Positions 46,362 through 55,153 of a stretch of 56,599 bases of DNA are shown here, in pieces; position 1 is the stretch's first letter, and every line of letters begins with the position of its first letter. The position numbers were made by a program, and so were the translations under genes. The stretch covers positions 1 to 56,599 of the forward strand of contig JAQBVJ010000037.1 in NCBI GenBank assembly GCA_027623235.1, written 5' to 3'. Source of the stretch: Planctomycetota bacterium (GTDB lineage Bacteria; Planctomycetota; Planctomycetia; Planctomycetales; Planctomycetaceae). The notes under the pieces are model-generated. The model saw nothing but the letters and a program-made list of their open reading frames with translations. It had not been told where the DNA came from and made no database searches.

Positions 46362-46409
46362 GGCGGGTCGCTGTTCGTAGTCCCGCCATCAGGCGGATGA
46401 GAATTGGAT

Positions 46410-46473
46410 GAGTGTGGCACGACACTCCGTGTCGTGTTGCGCGGTCCTCGGCTCGGAGTGCCGAGCCACACTC
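46410..46473. repeat. Palindromic repeat with two internal hairpins
   Basis: Outer arms gagtgtggc (46410-46418) and gccacactc (46465-46473) enclose two hairpins: cacgacac/gtgtcgtg and ggctcgg/ccgagcc. A related copy is at 18414-18479. It overlaps the stop codon of the enolase-superfamily gene. Confidence 0.8.
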
Positions 46474-47575
46474 AGCTGACATCGACGACCGGATCGCCCA
46501 GCAGCTCGAACCGCGGCGTTGTGCCGAGGCCGGGCTCCGTCGGGGCGCTCATGCGGCCGTTCTTTCTTTGCGGAGCTCCCTCGGCATTGCTCACCGTGAC
46601 GTAGCTGTTGAAGTCGGTCGCCGTGAACAGGAACTCGGTCGGTGTGCTGTGAGCCAGGTGAGCGATCGCGGCTGTCGTGATGTCTCCGCCCCAGCTGTCT
46701 TCGAGGGTCATGGCGATGCCGAGCGACACGCACAGGTCGCGGGCCTGCTTCGCTTTGGTGAGGCCGCCGAACTTGCTGATCTTGATGTTGACCACGTCGG
46801 CCGCGCGGTCGGAGTGCAGCCGCAGCAGCATGTCCATTCCGTCGATGACCTCGTCCATGACGAAGGGGTGGTCCGTTCGCTCGCGGATCGACAGGCACTC
46901 TTCGTACGAGAGACACGGCTGCTCGATGTAGACATCGACGTCTTTGACTCCGCGCACGACCCGCGCGGCTTCGTGCATCAGCCAGCCAGTGTTCGCATCG
47001 GCGATCAGCTTGTCGCCTGGCTGAAGCATCTTCGAGACCGCGTGGATCCGGGCGATGTCTTCGTCCGGATTTCCGCCGACTTTCAACTGGAAGCGGCGAT
47101 AACCTTCCTCGCGGTAGCGGGCAACGTTTTCTGCCATCACGTCCGGGGGCTGCTGAGAAATCGCGCGGTACAAAACGAAATCCTCGCCGTTTCGTCCGCC
47201 GAGCAGCGTGACGACCGGCTGCCCGGTGGCCTTGCCGAGGATGTCCCAGCAGGCAATGTCGATTCCGGTTTTGACATAGGGATGCCCCTTCATCGCGGCA
47301 TCCATCAGCCGGTTGAGGTTCCCCAGTTCGAGCGGATTCTGCCCGATCAGGTGCGGGGCGAGTTCCGCGATCCCGGCTCGGACACCACCGGCGTAGGCCG
47401 GCAGATAAAACGGCCCGAGCGGACAGACCTCGCCGTGTCCGACGATCCCTTCGTCGGTTTCGACCCGCACGATGGTGCTGTCAAAAACGTCGACGGATTT
47501 CCCGCCGGACCATTTGTAAGAGCCTTCGTGCAGCGGAAGGTCGATCTGGTACGCGGCAATTCGTGTAATTTTCAT
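46472..47575 (-). CDS. Mandelate racemase / muconate lactonizing enzyme family protein (possible cis-3-hydroxyproline dehydratase)
   Basis: A 367-residue enolase-superfamily enzyme. The N-terminal capping domain includes [18 protein letters not shown] and [16 protein letters not shown]. In the barrel, the lysine of FQLKVGG, Mg ligands in [15 protein letters not shown] and VMDEVIDG, the second lysine in NIKISKFGG and the acidic EDSWGGDI complete the site. The WSGGK...CPLG...LPAYA pattern is what I recall for cis-3-hydroxy-L-proline dehydratases and hydroxyproline-betaine epimerases, so proline-derivative chemistry is the leading guess. Its stop codon lies in a palindromic repeat. Confidence 0.88.
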   Translation of the reverse strand: MKITRIAAYQIDLPLHEGSYKWSGGKSVDVFDSTIVRVETDEGIVGHGEVCPLGPFYLPAYAGGVRAGIAELAPHLIGQNPLELGNLNRLMDAAMKGHPYVKTGIDIACWDILGKATGQPVVTLLGGRNGEDFVLYRAISQQPPDVMAENVARYREEGYRRFQLKVGGNPDEDIARIHAVSKMLQPGDKLIADANTGWLMHEAARVVRGVKDVDVYIEQPCLSYEECLSIRERTDHPFVMDEVIDGMDMLLRLHSDRAADVVNIKISKFGGLTKAKQARDLCVSLGIAMTLEDSWGGDITTAAIAHLAHSTPTEFLFTATDFNSYVTVSNAEGAPQRKNGRMSAPTEPGLGTTPRFELLGDPVVDVS

Positions 47576-47675
47576 CGGAGCAGCCTGTCATCAGAGAACG
47601 AGAACAGGCCGGACGGTAGCTCAAATGAGAGGCCGCTTCGAGCGAGCGATTTCGTTGATCAGACTCGGGCCGGGC

Positions 47676-49463
47676 TCAGCGGCGGGGTACTGGCTGACGA
47701 AACTTGACTCGCGGCAACGGGTCGTCGCCGAGCCGTACCCGCGTGGCTTCGGGCAGAGACGCCTCCTCTTTCAACTCGGACTTGTTCTCCAGCACCTTGA
47801 TCAGTTTCTGAATCTCGTTGCGGAGCGATCTCACATCGGTGCGGAGGTCACGAATTTCCGTGCCGATGGCCGGAACGACTTTGGGGGCGTCCGATCCGTC
47901 GGCGGGCAGAAGCTGGTTCGAATCGCGGGACTCTGTCTGGTCGAGGACCTTTCCGTAGTATTGCTCAGCGATCTCGACAATCTGTTTTGCAACGGCGCTT
48001 CGCGAGACCTTGCCCCGAATGACGATGGCGCCGTCGACCTCGGTCAGTTCGACCTTGTCGTCAGGAAACAGTGTGTCGAGCGTGCGGCCGAGGAGTCGTG
48101 TGTCGCCCCGCACGATGACCTCGAAGTGGAATCTGGCGGTGCGTCCGGCGGCATCTTTGCCGGCTTCGAATTCGACAGTCCCGACTCCCTTCCGGCCGGC
48201 CTGAATTGCCAGTGACGTCGGCTCCAGGGGCCGGGCCATCAGCAGAGACTTCTGATCGCCGCCTGTGTGGACGTTCGAAACCTTGTCGGACAGAACGACC
48301 TCGACGATTTCGTTTTCCTGAATTTCAAGAACCCACACCCCGTCGCGACGCGGGATTTCACTTTCCTTGACCACTCGCTGAACGACTCCGAGATTCTTTG
48401 CAGAATTCGGCCCCGCGACCGCCTCGACGATTATGCGTGATGCCGGCGTCCGCGCGGGTCCGGTGTCGTCCAGTTTGAAGAGGGAAGGTTTCGGCGTGCC
48501 CTGAGGCGGAACCAGCGTCTGTGTAATCCGGTCCGCCAGACCAGGCCCGTTCGGGTCTTTGGAGAGACGAATGATTTCGGCGGCAGGATCCATCATCGAC
48601 GACATCATCCCCATTCCCATCCCTGTGCTCGGTTTCGGGGCCTTGACGGACAGCAGAATGAAGGCTGGTTGATCCGATTCCACGAGCTGCGGGATCAAAG
48701 CCGTCTGCCCGACGCCGAGAGTGACTGTGTGCTGAACCCGGTCAAGCTTCGATTCGGGTTCGTCACCGGCCGTAAGGGTTGACATGACACGGTCGAGTCT
48801 CAACTGCCAGACTTCTGCCTGCTCTTTCGTCTTCGGGAAGGTCTGCGCCAGCGGAGTCAGTTCCAGGTGCAGGCCAGTGTGAACGAAGTTAATCGTGTGA
48901 ATCTCACTGCCAGTCCTTGCGTCTTTTTTCTTTGCGAGACGCGGCAGGCTGACTCGCTGGTCGAGCACGACTGCGGTACTGCCGAGTGCAATGCGGCGGC
49001 TCGAAGTATTGGTGATGTGTGCGACGTTTTTTGCACTCATCCAGGTGAGCAGAGCCTGAAATGGCTCTGTTTCCAGCACCTGATGCTTGATGGGTCCTTC
49101 GGCTGAACCCGCCCTCAATTTAGCGGAAACATTTCCTAACATTCCTCCTGCAAAAAGCGGTCTGAAGCCAGGCTGTCCAGCATTGGGGTATCCCACCGCC
49201 GCGGCTGGTTGATTCCCTTTTGCGATGTCGAACAGCCCCCGGATGCTGTTCATGTCGTCATCTCGAATCCGGTTCGTGTCGAGCAAAACAATACGGAATT
49301 CCACCTCGACCAGCTTCAGAGACGATGTCCGCTCTCCCTTGAGGTCATCGACAAGTAGTGGATCCACCTCAACCTGTTTCTGATCCTGCGTCATGGCCAG
49401 AGACGAAAACACAGACGCCATGACAACGCCCAATAAAAGTACAGAACTCATTTTCTCGAGCAT
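47676..49463 (-). CDS. Exported secretin/BON-domain-like protein B of the blaI-M56 operon
   Basis: About 595 residues. The start at 49463 has GGAG at good spacing; the ATG at 49481 is an alternative. A signal peptide (about residues 1-25) is present. An N-terminal section has secretin-like features (ITNTSSRRIALGSTAVVLDQ; TGLHLELTPLA). A middle part resembles the N-terminal domain of CpaC/RhcC-type secretins (NEIVEVVLSDKVSNVHTGG to GVGTVEFE). Then comes a BON-like domain (about 451-507; GDTRLLGRTLDTLFPDDKVE, IVIRGKVS) and a C-terminal coiled coil (IRDLRTDVRSLRNEIQKLIK). The last two elements match protein A upstream, so the genes are paralogues. It is probably a periplasmic or outer-membrane protein; no full secretin pore domain is evident. 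Confidence 0.72.
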   Translation of the reverse strand: MLEKMSSVLLLGVVMASVFSSLAMTQDQKQVEVDPLLVDDLKGERTSSLKLVEVEFRIVLLDTNRIRDDDMNSIRGLFDIAKGNQPAAAVGYPNAGQPGFRPLFAGGMLGNVSAKLRAGSAEGPIKHQVLETEPFQALLTWMSAKNVAHITNTSSRRIALGSTAVVLDQRVSLPRLAKKKDARTGSEIHTINFVHTGLHLELTPLAQTFPKTKEQAEVWQLRLDRVMSTLTAGDEPESKLDRVQHTVTLGVGQTALIPQLVESDQPAFILLSVKAPKPSTGMGMGMMSSMMDPAAEIIRLSKDPNGPGLADRITQTLVPPQGTPKPSLFKLDDTGPARTPASRIIVEAVAGPNSAKNLGVVQRVVKESEIPRRDGVWVLEIQENEIVEVVLSDKVSNVHTGGDQKSLLMARPLEPTSLAIQAGRKGVGTVEFEAGKDAAGRTARFHFEVIVRGDTRLLGRTLDTLFPDDKVELTEVDGAIVIRGKVSRSAVAKQIVEIAEQYYGKVLDQTESRDSNQLLPADGSDAPKVVPAIGTEIRDLRTDVRSLRNEIQKLIKVLENKSELKEEASLPEATRVRLGDDPLPRVKFRQPVPRR

Positions 49464-49549
49464 CGCTCGTCTCCGGTTCATTGGAAGCTTGTGATTTCGA
49501 TTCGGAATTTAGAAACCGCCACCCGCTGACGCGTCATGTTGCCGCTGAA

Positions 49550-52447
49550 TCAACGGCCTGGTGAATCCAGAGCAGGCGAATTTTCCACTGGCGGAATGGC
49601 TTCAGCAGGACGGTCAGCACCGACACCGCCAGATTCAGCTGCCCTGGATCCCGTACCCGGGTCGGGGACTGGACGGGGATTGCTGGCTGGCGTTGCGGGG
49701 TCCGGGTCGTCCGTGCTGCTTTCATCGCCCACTGAGGGCTCAAATGGGTTAACCAGTTTTCCGGGCCGTGGCTGCTTCGAGTACGAATCGTCTTCGATCG
49801 TCGGCGGCGGGATCGGCACCGGGCGTTTCGCGGGACCGATTTCGATTTTCCTGCCGAACGGATCCGGAGTGATGAGCTCTGGTTTCGGCTGATGTTCGCG
49901 GCTCAGTACTTCGACCAGCTTTCCAAGCTGCTCGCGCAGTGACCGCACTTCCTGGCGAAGCTGCCGCATTTCGGTCGAGACAGAGCCGGCCGGTTGAGGC
50001 TTCAAATCGCCAGTGTCCACATCCGGGATCCCGGGACTCCCTACCGGACTCCCAACGGGGATCGCCGGAATCTCAACGCGGGTCGGTCTGGTGTACTTGC
50101 CGTTTTGTCCGTACGGGTTCAACGGTTCCGCATACGGGTTCGGTTCACCATACGGGTTGGACTGACCATACGGGTCACCGGCCGTCGGTTGAGGAATCAC
50201 GTAGGGACGCTTCAGCTTCGATTCCGGGCCGAGGACGAGGACCGCCAGCAGCTGCCCGTGTTTTCTCCCTTCGGCGACCGCTTCCTGAAACGAATTCGGG
50301 CCGGTGAAGGACTCGCGGATCTCTTCCGTCTCGCCCTGTTTGTTTGGCACCGAAACACTTCGCGGATCTTTCATCACAACAAAGCGGCTCACAAGCTCTC
50401 CCCGAGCGGCCACCTTGACTTCGTGGTCATCCAGAATCAAATCGACCGGAAAATGCTGCAGGAAGTAGCGAGTCTCTTCGTTGGCCGCGGTAGTCACCAG
50501 GACCGCATTCACCCACACGTCGTCGCGGAACTCCGTCGTACGAAACTGAAACCTCGTCTGGCTTCCCGTCGGTACATTCTCGCGGTGAGCATTGTACCGA
50601 ATATACTGAAACTGGCCGCTGATCTTCTTCCGCATCTGCCACGTGTCCCAGGTCTGAACTCTGGCAAACCCGCCGGATTCCGCCGGCGTCTGCATCGAGA
50701 TGAAACCGGTGTGGAGAAACCGCACCTGTGTTGTGGGCTGAGAGACCGCCGCGACATCGAACCCGACAATCGGAGAGACTTTGGATGCGGGGCGCGAGTC
50801 CAAAATGCCAACATCGAAATGGAAAGTGTTTCCGTTTTCTTCATCTGTCGCTTTGAACGGCACAGCGATATCAATGGCTGGGCGAGGCTTGCGTATGACG
50901 GTGTGATCGCTCGCTGGCTCGTAATCGGCGTTCGGATCGGGCAGCACGGGGCCGCTGGCGTCTGTCGGCAGACGCTGTGTCGTCGCCACACTGCCAGGCG
51001 GGCCGTCCGGACCGTAACCCGCAGGTTCATCGGTCGGTGGCAAGTATCTGGAGCTGCCCAAACTGTCTTGAGGCTCAGTTGCAATCGGCTGATGAGACTT
51101 CATCCGCAACAGAACGGTCTCGTAAAGCTGTTCGGCAATTTCCTGAATCGCAACGGCGTCTTCGGGAGTCGCCTCACCGGTGATGACGATGCTCTGTTCG
51201 GTCAGTTCGTGCGCTTCCACTTTGGCCTTCGGATGAAACCGCTTGACCATCGCGTCGAAGTGCCGCGTGTCGCCCTTGACGGTGACTTCGATCTCGTATT
51301 CCCGTTCGTCGTCGTCGAGCAGCCGGATCGTGGCGACGCCCGCTTTGAGCGCCTTGATCGTCCAGATGTCGGCCGCGTATTTCTCTCCCGCATCGCCAGC
51401 CGCGAACGAATCCGTCTTCGCAGCCCCGGCCGCCTGAGGAGTCATGATGCGGCCGCTGATCGAGATCGCTCCGTCTTCCGGCGATTCCACCAGCAGCGAC
51501 GATCCGTAGTCGAAATCTTTCGACGGAATCGTCAGCGATCGCCAGGTACCGCGAGTCAGTTCGAGCTGAGTCTTGCCGGGTTTCAAGTAGAAGCTGCCCG
51601 CTGACGATGCGGCGGTTGTATTCCTTGCGGTCCCGACCGCCCCCGTTCTCAATTCGATGGCGTCCTCGGACGCGAAAGGTTTCGATGAATCCACGGATGG
51701 CCTGGGGCTCACAGGCAGCACCTTGCTCGGCGAGTCCGGAAGGTCCGCCTCGTCAAACTGCAGCAGCGCGGACTCGACCCCGACGTCCGCCAGCTCGATC
51801 GTCATGAAAACGACTTTCCCTGACGCGTCTGATTCTCTGGTTTCCCGATCGTTGAGCACGACGACATCTTTCGGCCCGAGCGTGAATGCGGTCCGGAAAG
51901 AACGCCCGACGACAACGGGATACGTTCGCCCCTCACTGGCCAGTCCGTCTTCGGCCAGACGCGAAAACTCAGCAGTCAACTTGATCTGAACCTGGTCCCG
52001 TTTTGCTCGACGCGGAGTGACTTCGACTCGCGTCCCGAATTCGAGCCAGTCGATTTTGGTGGTCTCTTCGTCGGACGAAAAGAGAGCCGGGGCCTCGCCT
52101 CCGGACAGAAATGTGGCCGTTCGCCCGTCCAGAGTCACCAGAAGCGGCGCAGACAGAACCCGCACGAAACCGGCTTTTCGGAACGCTTCGAATTGCTCAT
52201 TGATTGTCTTTCGAACGCCTTTCTGGGGGCGAAACTCGAGGTCTGGTCCGAGTTTTTCCGTGTCCATTTCGTAAACCCGAAACTGAATCCCGATCGGCGG
52301 CCCGGCCGGCTTCTTCGCGACGGGTTCCGGCGGCAAAGTCTCACGCAGTGCCGAGGCGACCTGCAGCACGCCCGGAGGTTCCGCGGCTTCGAGGAGTCCC
52401 GTCAGCGCGGGGACAATTGCGAGTGCAAAAATGATGGCCGATTTCAT
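49550..52447 (-). CDS. Exported secretin/BON-domain-like protein A of the blaI-M56 operon
   Basis: About 965 residues from the ATG at 52447 (AGGA upstream). The signal peptide is MKSAIIFALAIVPALTGLLE. Residues about 90-170 resemble part of a secretin domain (SAPLLVTLDGRTATFLSGGE; WLEFGTRVEVTPRR; LTAEFSRL). Residues about 295-385 resemble a secretin N-terminal region (TQLELTRGTWRSLTIPSKDF to AGVATIRLL). A BON-like domain follows (about 385-445; GDTRHFDAMVKRFHPKAKVE, IVITGEATPEDAVAIQEIAE). The C-terminal third has YGEPNPYAEP-type repeats and the coiled coil MRQLRQEVRSLREQLGKLVE seen in protein B. Encoded 53 bp after the M56 gene. Function unknown; a surface complex under BlaI/M56 control is inferred. 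Confidence 0.72.
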   Translation of the reverse strand: MKSAIIFALAIVPALTGLLEAAEPPGVLQVASALRETLPPEPVAKKPAGPPIGIQFRVYEMDTEKLGPDLEFRPQKGVRKTINEQFEAFRKAGFVRVLSAPLLVTLDGRTATFLSGGEAPALFSSDEETTKIDWLEFGTRVEVTPRRAKRDQVQIKLTAEFSRLAEDGLASEGRTYPVVVGRSFRTAFTLGPKDVVVLNDRETRESDASGKVVFMTIELADVGVESALLQFDEADLPDSPSKVLPVSPRPSVDSSKPFASEDAIELRTGAVGTARNTTAASSAGSFYLKPGKTQLELTRGTWRSLTIPSKDFDYGSSLLVESPEDGAISISGRIMTPQAAGAAKTDSFAAGDAGEKYAADIWTIKALKAGVATIRLLDDDEREYEIEVTVKGDTRHFDAMVKRFHPKAKVEAHELTEQSIVITGEATPEDAVAIQEIAEQLYETVLLRMKSHQPIATEPQDSLGSSRYLPPTDEPAGYGPDGPPGSVATTQRLPTDASGPVLPDPNADYEPASDHTVIRKPRPAIDIAVPFKATDEENGNTFHFDVGILDSRPASKVSPIVGFDVAAVSQPTTQVRFLHTGFISMQTPAESGGFARVQTWDTWQMRKKISGQFQYIRYNAHRENVPTGSQTRFQFRTTEFRDDVWVNAVLVTTAANEETRYFLQHFPVDLILDDHEVKVAARGELVSRFVVMKDPRSVSVPNKQGETEEIRESFTGPNSFQEAVAEGRKHGQLLAVLVLGPESKLKRPYVIPQPTAGDPYGQSNPYGEPNPYAEPLNPYGQNGKYTRPTRVEIPAIPVGSPVGSPGIPDVDTGDLKPQPAGSVSTEMRQLRQEVRSLREQLGKLVEVLSREHQPKPELITPDPFGRKIEIGPAKRPVPIPPPTIEDDSYSKQPRPGKLVNPFEPSVGDESSTDDPDPATPASNPRPVPDPGTGSRAAESGGVGADRPAEAIPPVENSPALDSPGR

Positions 52448-52500
52448 GGAGACGAATCCTGTCGAGGTTTGAAATACGGTGAGCTGATTTGAAGTCAAGT

Positions 52501-54510
52501 TCATTCGTCAGACGCTTTTTGTTGCAATTGGAATTCCGGTCCCGGGGGGAAATACTGCACGTCGTCCTTCAGGTAAAACGGACTGGCTGTCGCCGCGTCC
52601 GGGTCTTTCTGTGAGGCCTTGATCCGTTCGTCGAGCGACTGGCGTCGCGCCTCAAACGAGACAGCGCGAGCTCGAATCTGCTCGGCCAGCTCACGCACGC
52701 GAACATCGCCGGGGTACTTTTCGAGCAGCCCGGCAACGCGGATCAGGTCGGCATTCAGTCCTTTGAGTTCCGCCTGAAGCTCGTTCCACTCGGCCTGCCA
52801 GTCGGCAGACGTTTGCGGAGCGCGGGCTTCAATGAAGGTTTCCGGTGGTCCACCAGGGGTGAGCGGGTTCACTCCGGTTTCAGAGATCCCGTGGCCCGGA
52901 TTCACAGCCGGCGGCGATTCTTCTTCCGCCGGAACTGAGGGTTTCTCTGTCTCAACTTCGCCGGCATCTGAACCAGTGCCGCTTCGAGGTGGCGAATCGG
53001 CATGCACGAATTCCGCCCTCGGCACGGACCAGACAAGAGCGCCTCCAGCGGCGAGGACTCCAACCAGGACAGCGCGCTTCCGCCGTCGCGATTTCCACGC
53101 ATCGTGAGGCCGTTCGTCCTGAACAAGACAGTCGATCCGACTCGACAGTGTGCTGCGATGACCGCCCGCGGCCAGGATCGCACCGGACTCCTGGCGATCC
53201 AGCCGCCACTCGGCGATCTTTGTCAGGCACTGCGCAAGTGACAGCGGGCTGACATTCGCATCGGCCACTGCCCATTCGTCGGACAGAAACTCGGCGGCCT
53301 GCTGCCAGCGTCGTCTCGCCAGAAAGTTGAGCGGCTGAAACCACAGGCACGAGCAGACAATGTTGCCGACCCACAGCCAGGCCGTATCGCCTCGCACCAG
53401 ATGCGCCAGTTCGTGCGCGAGCAGCCCCTCAATCTGGTCCCGGTTGAGCCGCTGCTCGACGCCGTGAGGCACAATGATCGTCCACCGCAGAACACCGCAC
53501 GCGACGGGCTCGACGAAACCGTCTGAAACCAGCAACCGCACGCGACGCCGAATCTGTTTCCGATTCAACAGCTTGTCGAGTTCGCTTCGCGTCACGCCGT
53601 CCGCCACGACGCGACACTTCCGCAACCGCCGCCAGAATCGACCTCGCTGAACGATCAACAAGAAAAGCCCGCCACCGAGCGACGCCAGCACGGCCAGCGC
53701 GAAGCCGAACGCGACCGGGTCGAGTCTGACGGCAGGTCGACGACGAGTTGCCGCCACAGTCGACGACGTCGAAGCAACGACTTTCGGCCTCACGTCCGAA
53801 GTCGATGCGACGCCAACTTTGACCAGGGTCGTTTCCGGAGTCATCGCCAGTTCGCTGCGGGATGTCTGTGGTGGTTCCGTCGGCGGCCAGTCCGGTTGAG
53901 TCGCCCGAGGCTCATGGGTGGCGGTCGACTCCGGCAACGGTTCGACGGGAGCCAGCTCGGCAATCGGCAAGACTGCAGTCGCCTGCAAATCTGCAGGAGC
54001 CGCCGACGGAAATGCCGTTTCCGTCCCTTCTCCCCTGCGGGGAGAAGGTGGCCGAAGGCCGGATGAGGGGGTCTCGGAAGCTGGCGTTGGCATGCCGGTC
54101 CGACTTTCCGCCGGCCCCTCTCCCGCCCTTCGGGCACCCTCTCCCCGGGGAGGAGAGGGGACGATTCCGGAAGCGGCCTCAGAGCTGATCGCCAGATCGC
54201 CATCGCTCTCCGATGAACTCGCTACGTGGAACACTGAAACCTGTTCGTTGGAAGTTCTCTCATCCACTGAAACCACGGACACTCGCCACCCGTCCGGAAT
54301 CGACGCGGCACCGCTCCACACCTGAAGCGGAGACGTCAGCAGCGGCACGACCACCGCCAGTTTCCAAAGCCGCTCGCGCAGGGTGTGGCTCGAGGCGCGG
54401 CCAGCACGCAGCAGCGCGGCCACTCCGATCAGCAGCAGGGTCGAGTGCAGCACGTAAGCCAGCCCGAGGCTCAGCGTCAGTTCGGTCAGCGGGATGAGGT
54501 TATTTGTCAT
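52501..54510 (-). CDS. BlaR1/MecR1-like M56 membrane metallopeptidase
   Basis: A 669-residue M56-family protein. Two membrane segments lie near residues 10-35 and 48-65, then a long low-complexity linker (about 80-255), a further membrane segment (about 266-287) and the zinc site HELAH at 366-370 with E407 of AAEFLSDEWA as third ligand. Another membrane segment (about 450-465) precedes a soluble C-terminal helical region. There is no penicillin-binding sensor domain of BlaR1 type, so the signal sensed differs. The start overlaps blaI by 11 bp. Relatives cleave or inactivate the BlaI repressor on signal. Residues 117-162 of the linker come from an inserted palindromic repeat. Confidence 0.9.
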   Translation of the reverse strand: MTNNLIPLTELTLSLGLAYVLHSTLLLIGVAALLRAGRASSHTLRERLWKLAVVVPLLTSPLQVWSGAASIPDGWRVSVVSVDERTSNEQVSVFHVASSSESDGDLAISSEAASGIVPSPPRGEGARRAGEGPAESRTGMPTPASETPSSGLRPPSPRRGEGTETAFPSAAPADLQATAVLPIAELAPVEPLPESTATHEPRATQPDWPPTEPPQTSRSELAMTPETTLVKVGVASTSDVRPKVVASTSSTVAATRRRPAVRLDPVAFGFALAVLASLGGGLFLLIVQRGRFWRRLRKCRVVADGVTRSELDKLLNRKQIRRRVRLLVSDGFVEPVACGVLRWTIIVPHGVEQRLNRDQIEGLLAHELAHLVRGDTAWLWVGNIVCSCLWFQPLNFLARRRWQQAAEFLSDEWAVADANVSPLSLAQCLTKIAEWRLDRQESGAILAAGGHRSTLSSRIDCLVQDERPHDAWKSRRRKRAVLVGVLAAGGALVWSVPRAEFVHADSPPRSGTGSDAGEVETEKPSVPAEEESPPAVNPGHGISETGVNPLTPGGPPETFIEARAPQTSADWQAEWNELQAELKGLNADLIRVAGLLEKYPGDVRVRELAEQIRARAVSFEARRQSLDERIKASQKDPDAATASPFYLKDDVQYFPPGPEFQLQQKASDE
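54025..54165. repeat. Palindromic repeat embedded in frame in the M56 peptidase gene
   Basis: Two CCCTCTCCCC-rich arms in the style of common intergenic repeats (ccttctcccctgcggggag near 54027-54045; cccctctcccgcccttcggg near 54116-54135, then ccccggggaggagagggg) lie within the gene. They encode PSPPRGEG- and SPRRGEG-type residues in a disordered linker. Confidence 0.75.
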
Positions 54511-54892
54511 CTTTCAGCTCCCGTTCTTTCTGCCGGATGAGCTTCTTCAGTTCCGCCAGTTCGTCGCGGGTGACATCGCAACCGTCGAGCAGATGGCAGA
54601 CGAGGTCCGTCACGTTGCCCTCAAACAGACGCGACGCCAGGTCAGACACCATCGACTGCTTGACCTGGTCCGGCCCGATCGACGCGCGGTAAACATTGAC
54701 GCGGCCTGTCGAGTGATGCTCGACCTGCCCGTTGTTTTCCATCTTGCTGAGCATCGTGCCGACGGTCGTGTAGGCAAGGTCGCGACGCGGCGTGAGCGAT
54801 TCCCGCACCTCCGAAACCGTCGCCTGACCGCGATCCCAAAGGACCTGCATGATGGCCATCTGTAATTCCGCCAGGTGATGCTTCCTGCTCAT
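54500..54892 (-). CDS. BlaI/MecI/CopY-family transcriptional repressor
   Basis: A 130-residue winged-helix repressor. The DNA-binding domain is at residues about 6-75: LAELQMAIMQVLWDRGQATV, then LAYTTVGTMLSKMENNGQV, the recognition-helix and wing region typical of the family. The C-terminal half is the helical dimerisation region, where cleavage occurs in BlaI/MecI. A GGAGTGAGG ribosome site precedes the ATG at 54892. The gene overlaps the M56 peptidase gene by 11 bp, so the two are translationally coupled. Twin palindromes at 54935-54975 are the likely operators, giving autoregulation of the whole operon. Confidence 0.95.
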   Translation of the reverse strand: MSRKHHLAELQMAIMQVLWDRGQATVSEVRESLTPRRDLAYTTVGTMLSKMENNGQVEHHSTGRVNVYRASIGPDQVKQSMVSDLASRLFEGNVTDLVCHLLDGCDVTRDELAELKKLIRQKERELKDDK

Positions 54893-54934
54893 GATGCCTC
54901 ACTCCCATCCCGGTTTTCCGTTCGACGACCCTTA

Positions 54935-54975
54935 CTCCTACCGCGGTCGGAGAGGATCCTACTACCGAGGTAGGA
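54935..54975 (-). promoter_or_regulatory. Two matching palindromes upstream of blaI, putative BlaI operators
   Basis: Site 1, cctaccgcggtcgg (54937-54950), and site 2, actaccgaggtagg (54961-54974), agree at 11 of 14 positions. Both are palindromic around CCGNGG, with start points 24 bp apart, 43 bp upstream of the blaI start. BlaI-type repressors bind dyad operators in just this position. Confidence 0.65.
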
Positions 54976-55015
54976 ATCGTCAATACCGGATTTGAAAACG
55001 CGAGGATCACAACAG

Positions 55016-55136
55016 CCCCGTAGGACGGACGCCCACGTCCGTCCGGACCGACAGGCAATCGAAAAGCCTCGCAGCGGGGCCAGTTTAAAACTCGCGGCAC
55101 GGTGCCATGACGGACGTGGGCGTCCGTCCTACCGGG
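55016..55136. repeat. Inverted pair of a 28-bp dispersed repeat
   Basis: The arm at 55016-55043 (containing gtaggacggacgcccacgtc) matches the reverse complement of 55109-55136 at 27 of 28 positions. Each arm has its own 7-bp stem. It lies between the blaI operator region and the end of the next gene, where it could also act as a transcription stop. Confidence 0.85.
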
Positions 55137-55153
55137 CTCTCGGATCGAGACGG

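Noticed and set aside
44586..46400. A 604-codon open frame on the plus strand
   Set aside because: It is antisense to the repeat-motif protein and the inositol-phosphatase-family gene, both with recognisable motifs on the minus strand. Its product is Arg/Ser-rich without domains, as expected of a GC-rich shadow frame.
47576..47675. A further small gene between the enolase-superfamily gene and secretin-like protein B
   Set aside because: The 100-bp gap has no supported start and only continues shadow frames from its neighbours.
50000..51604. A 536-codon plus-strand open frame over the secretin/BON-like protein A gene
   Set aside because: It is Arg-rich, has no motif and is antisense to a gene with a signal peptide and recognisable domains.
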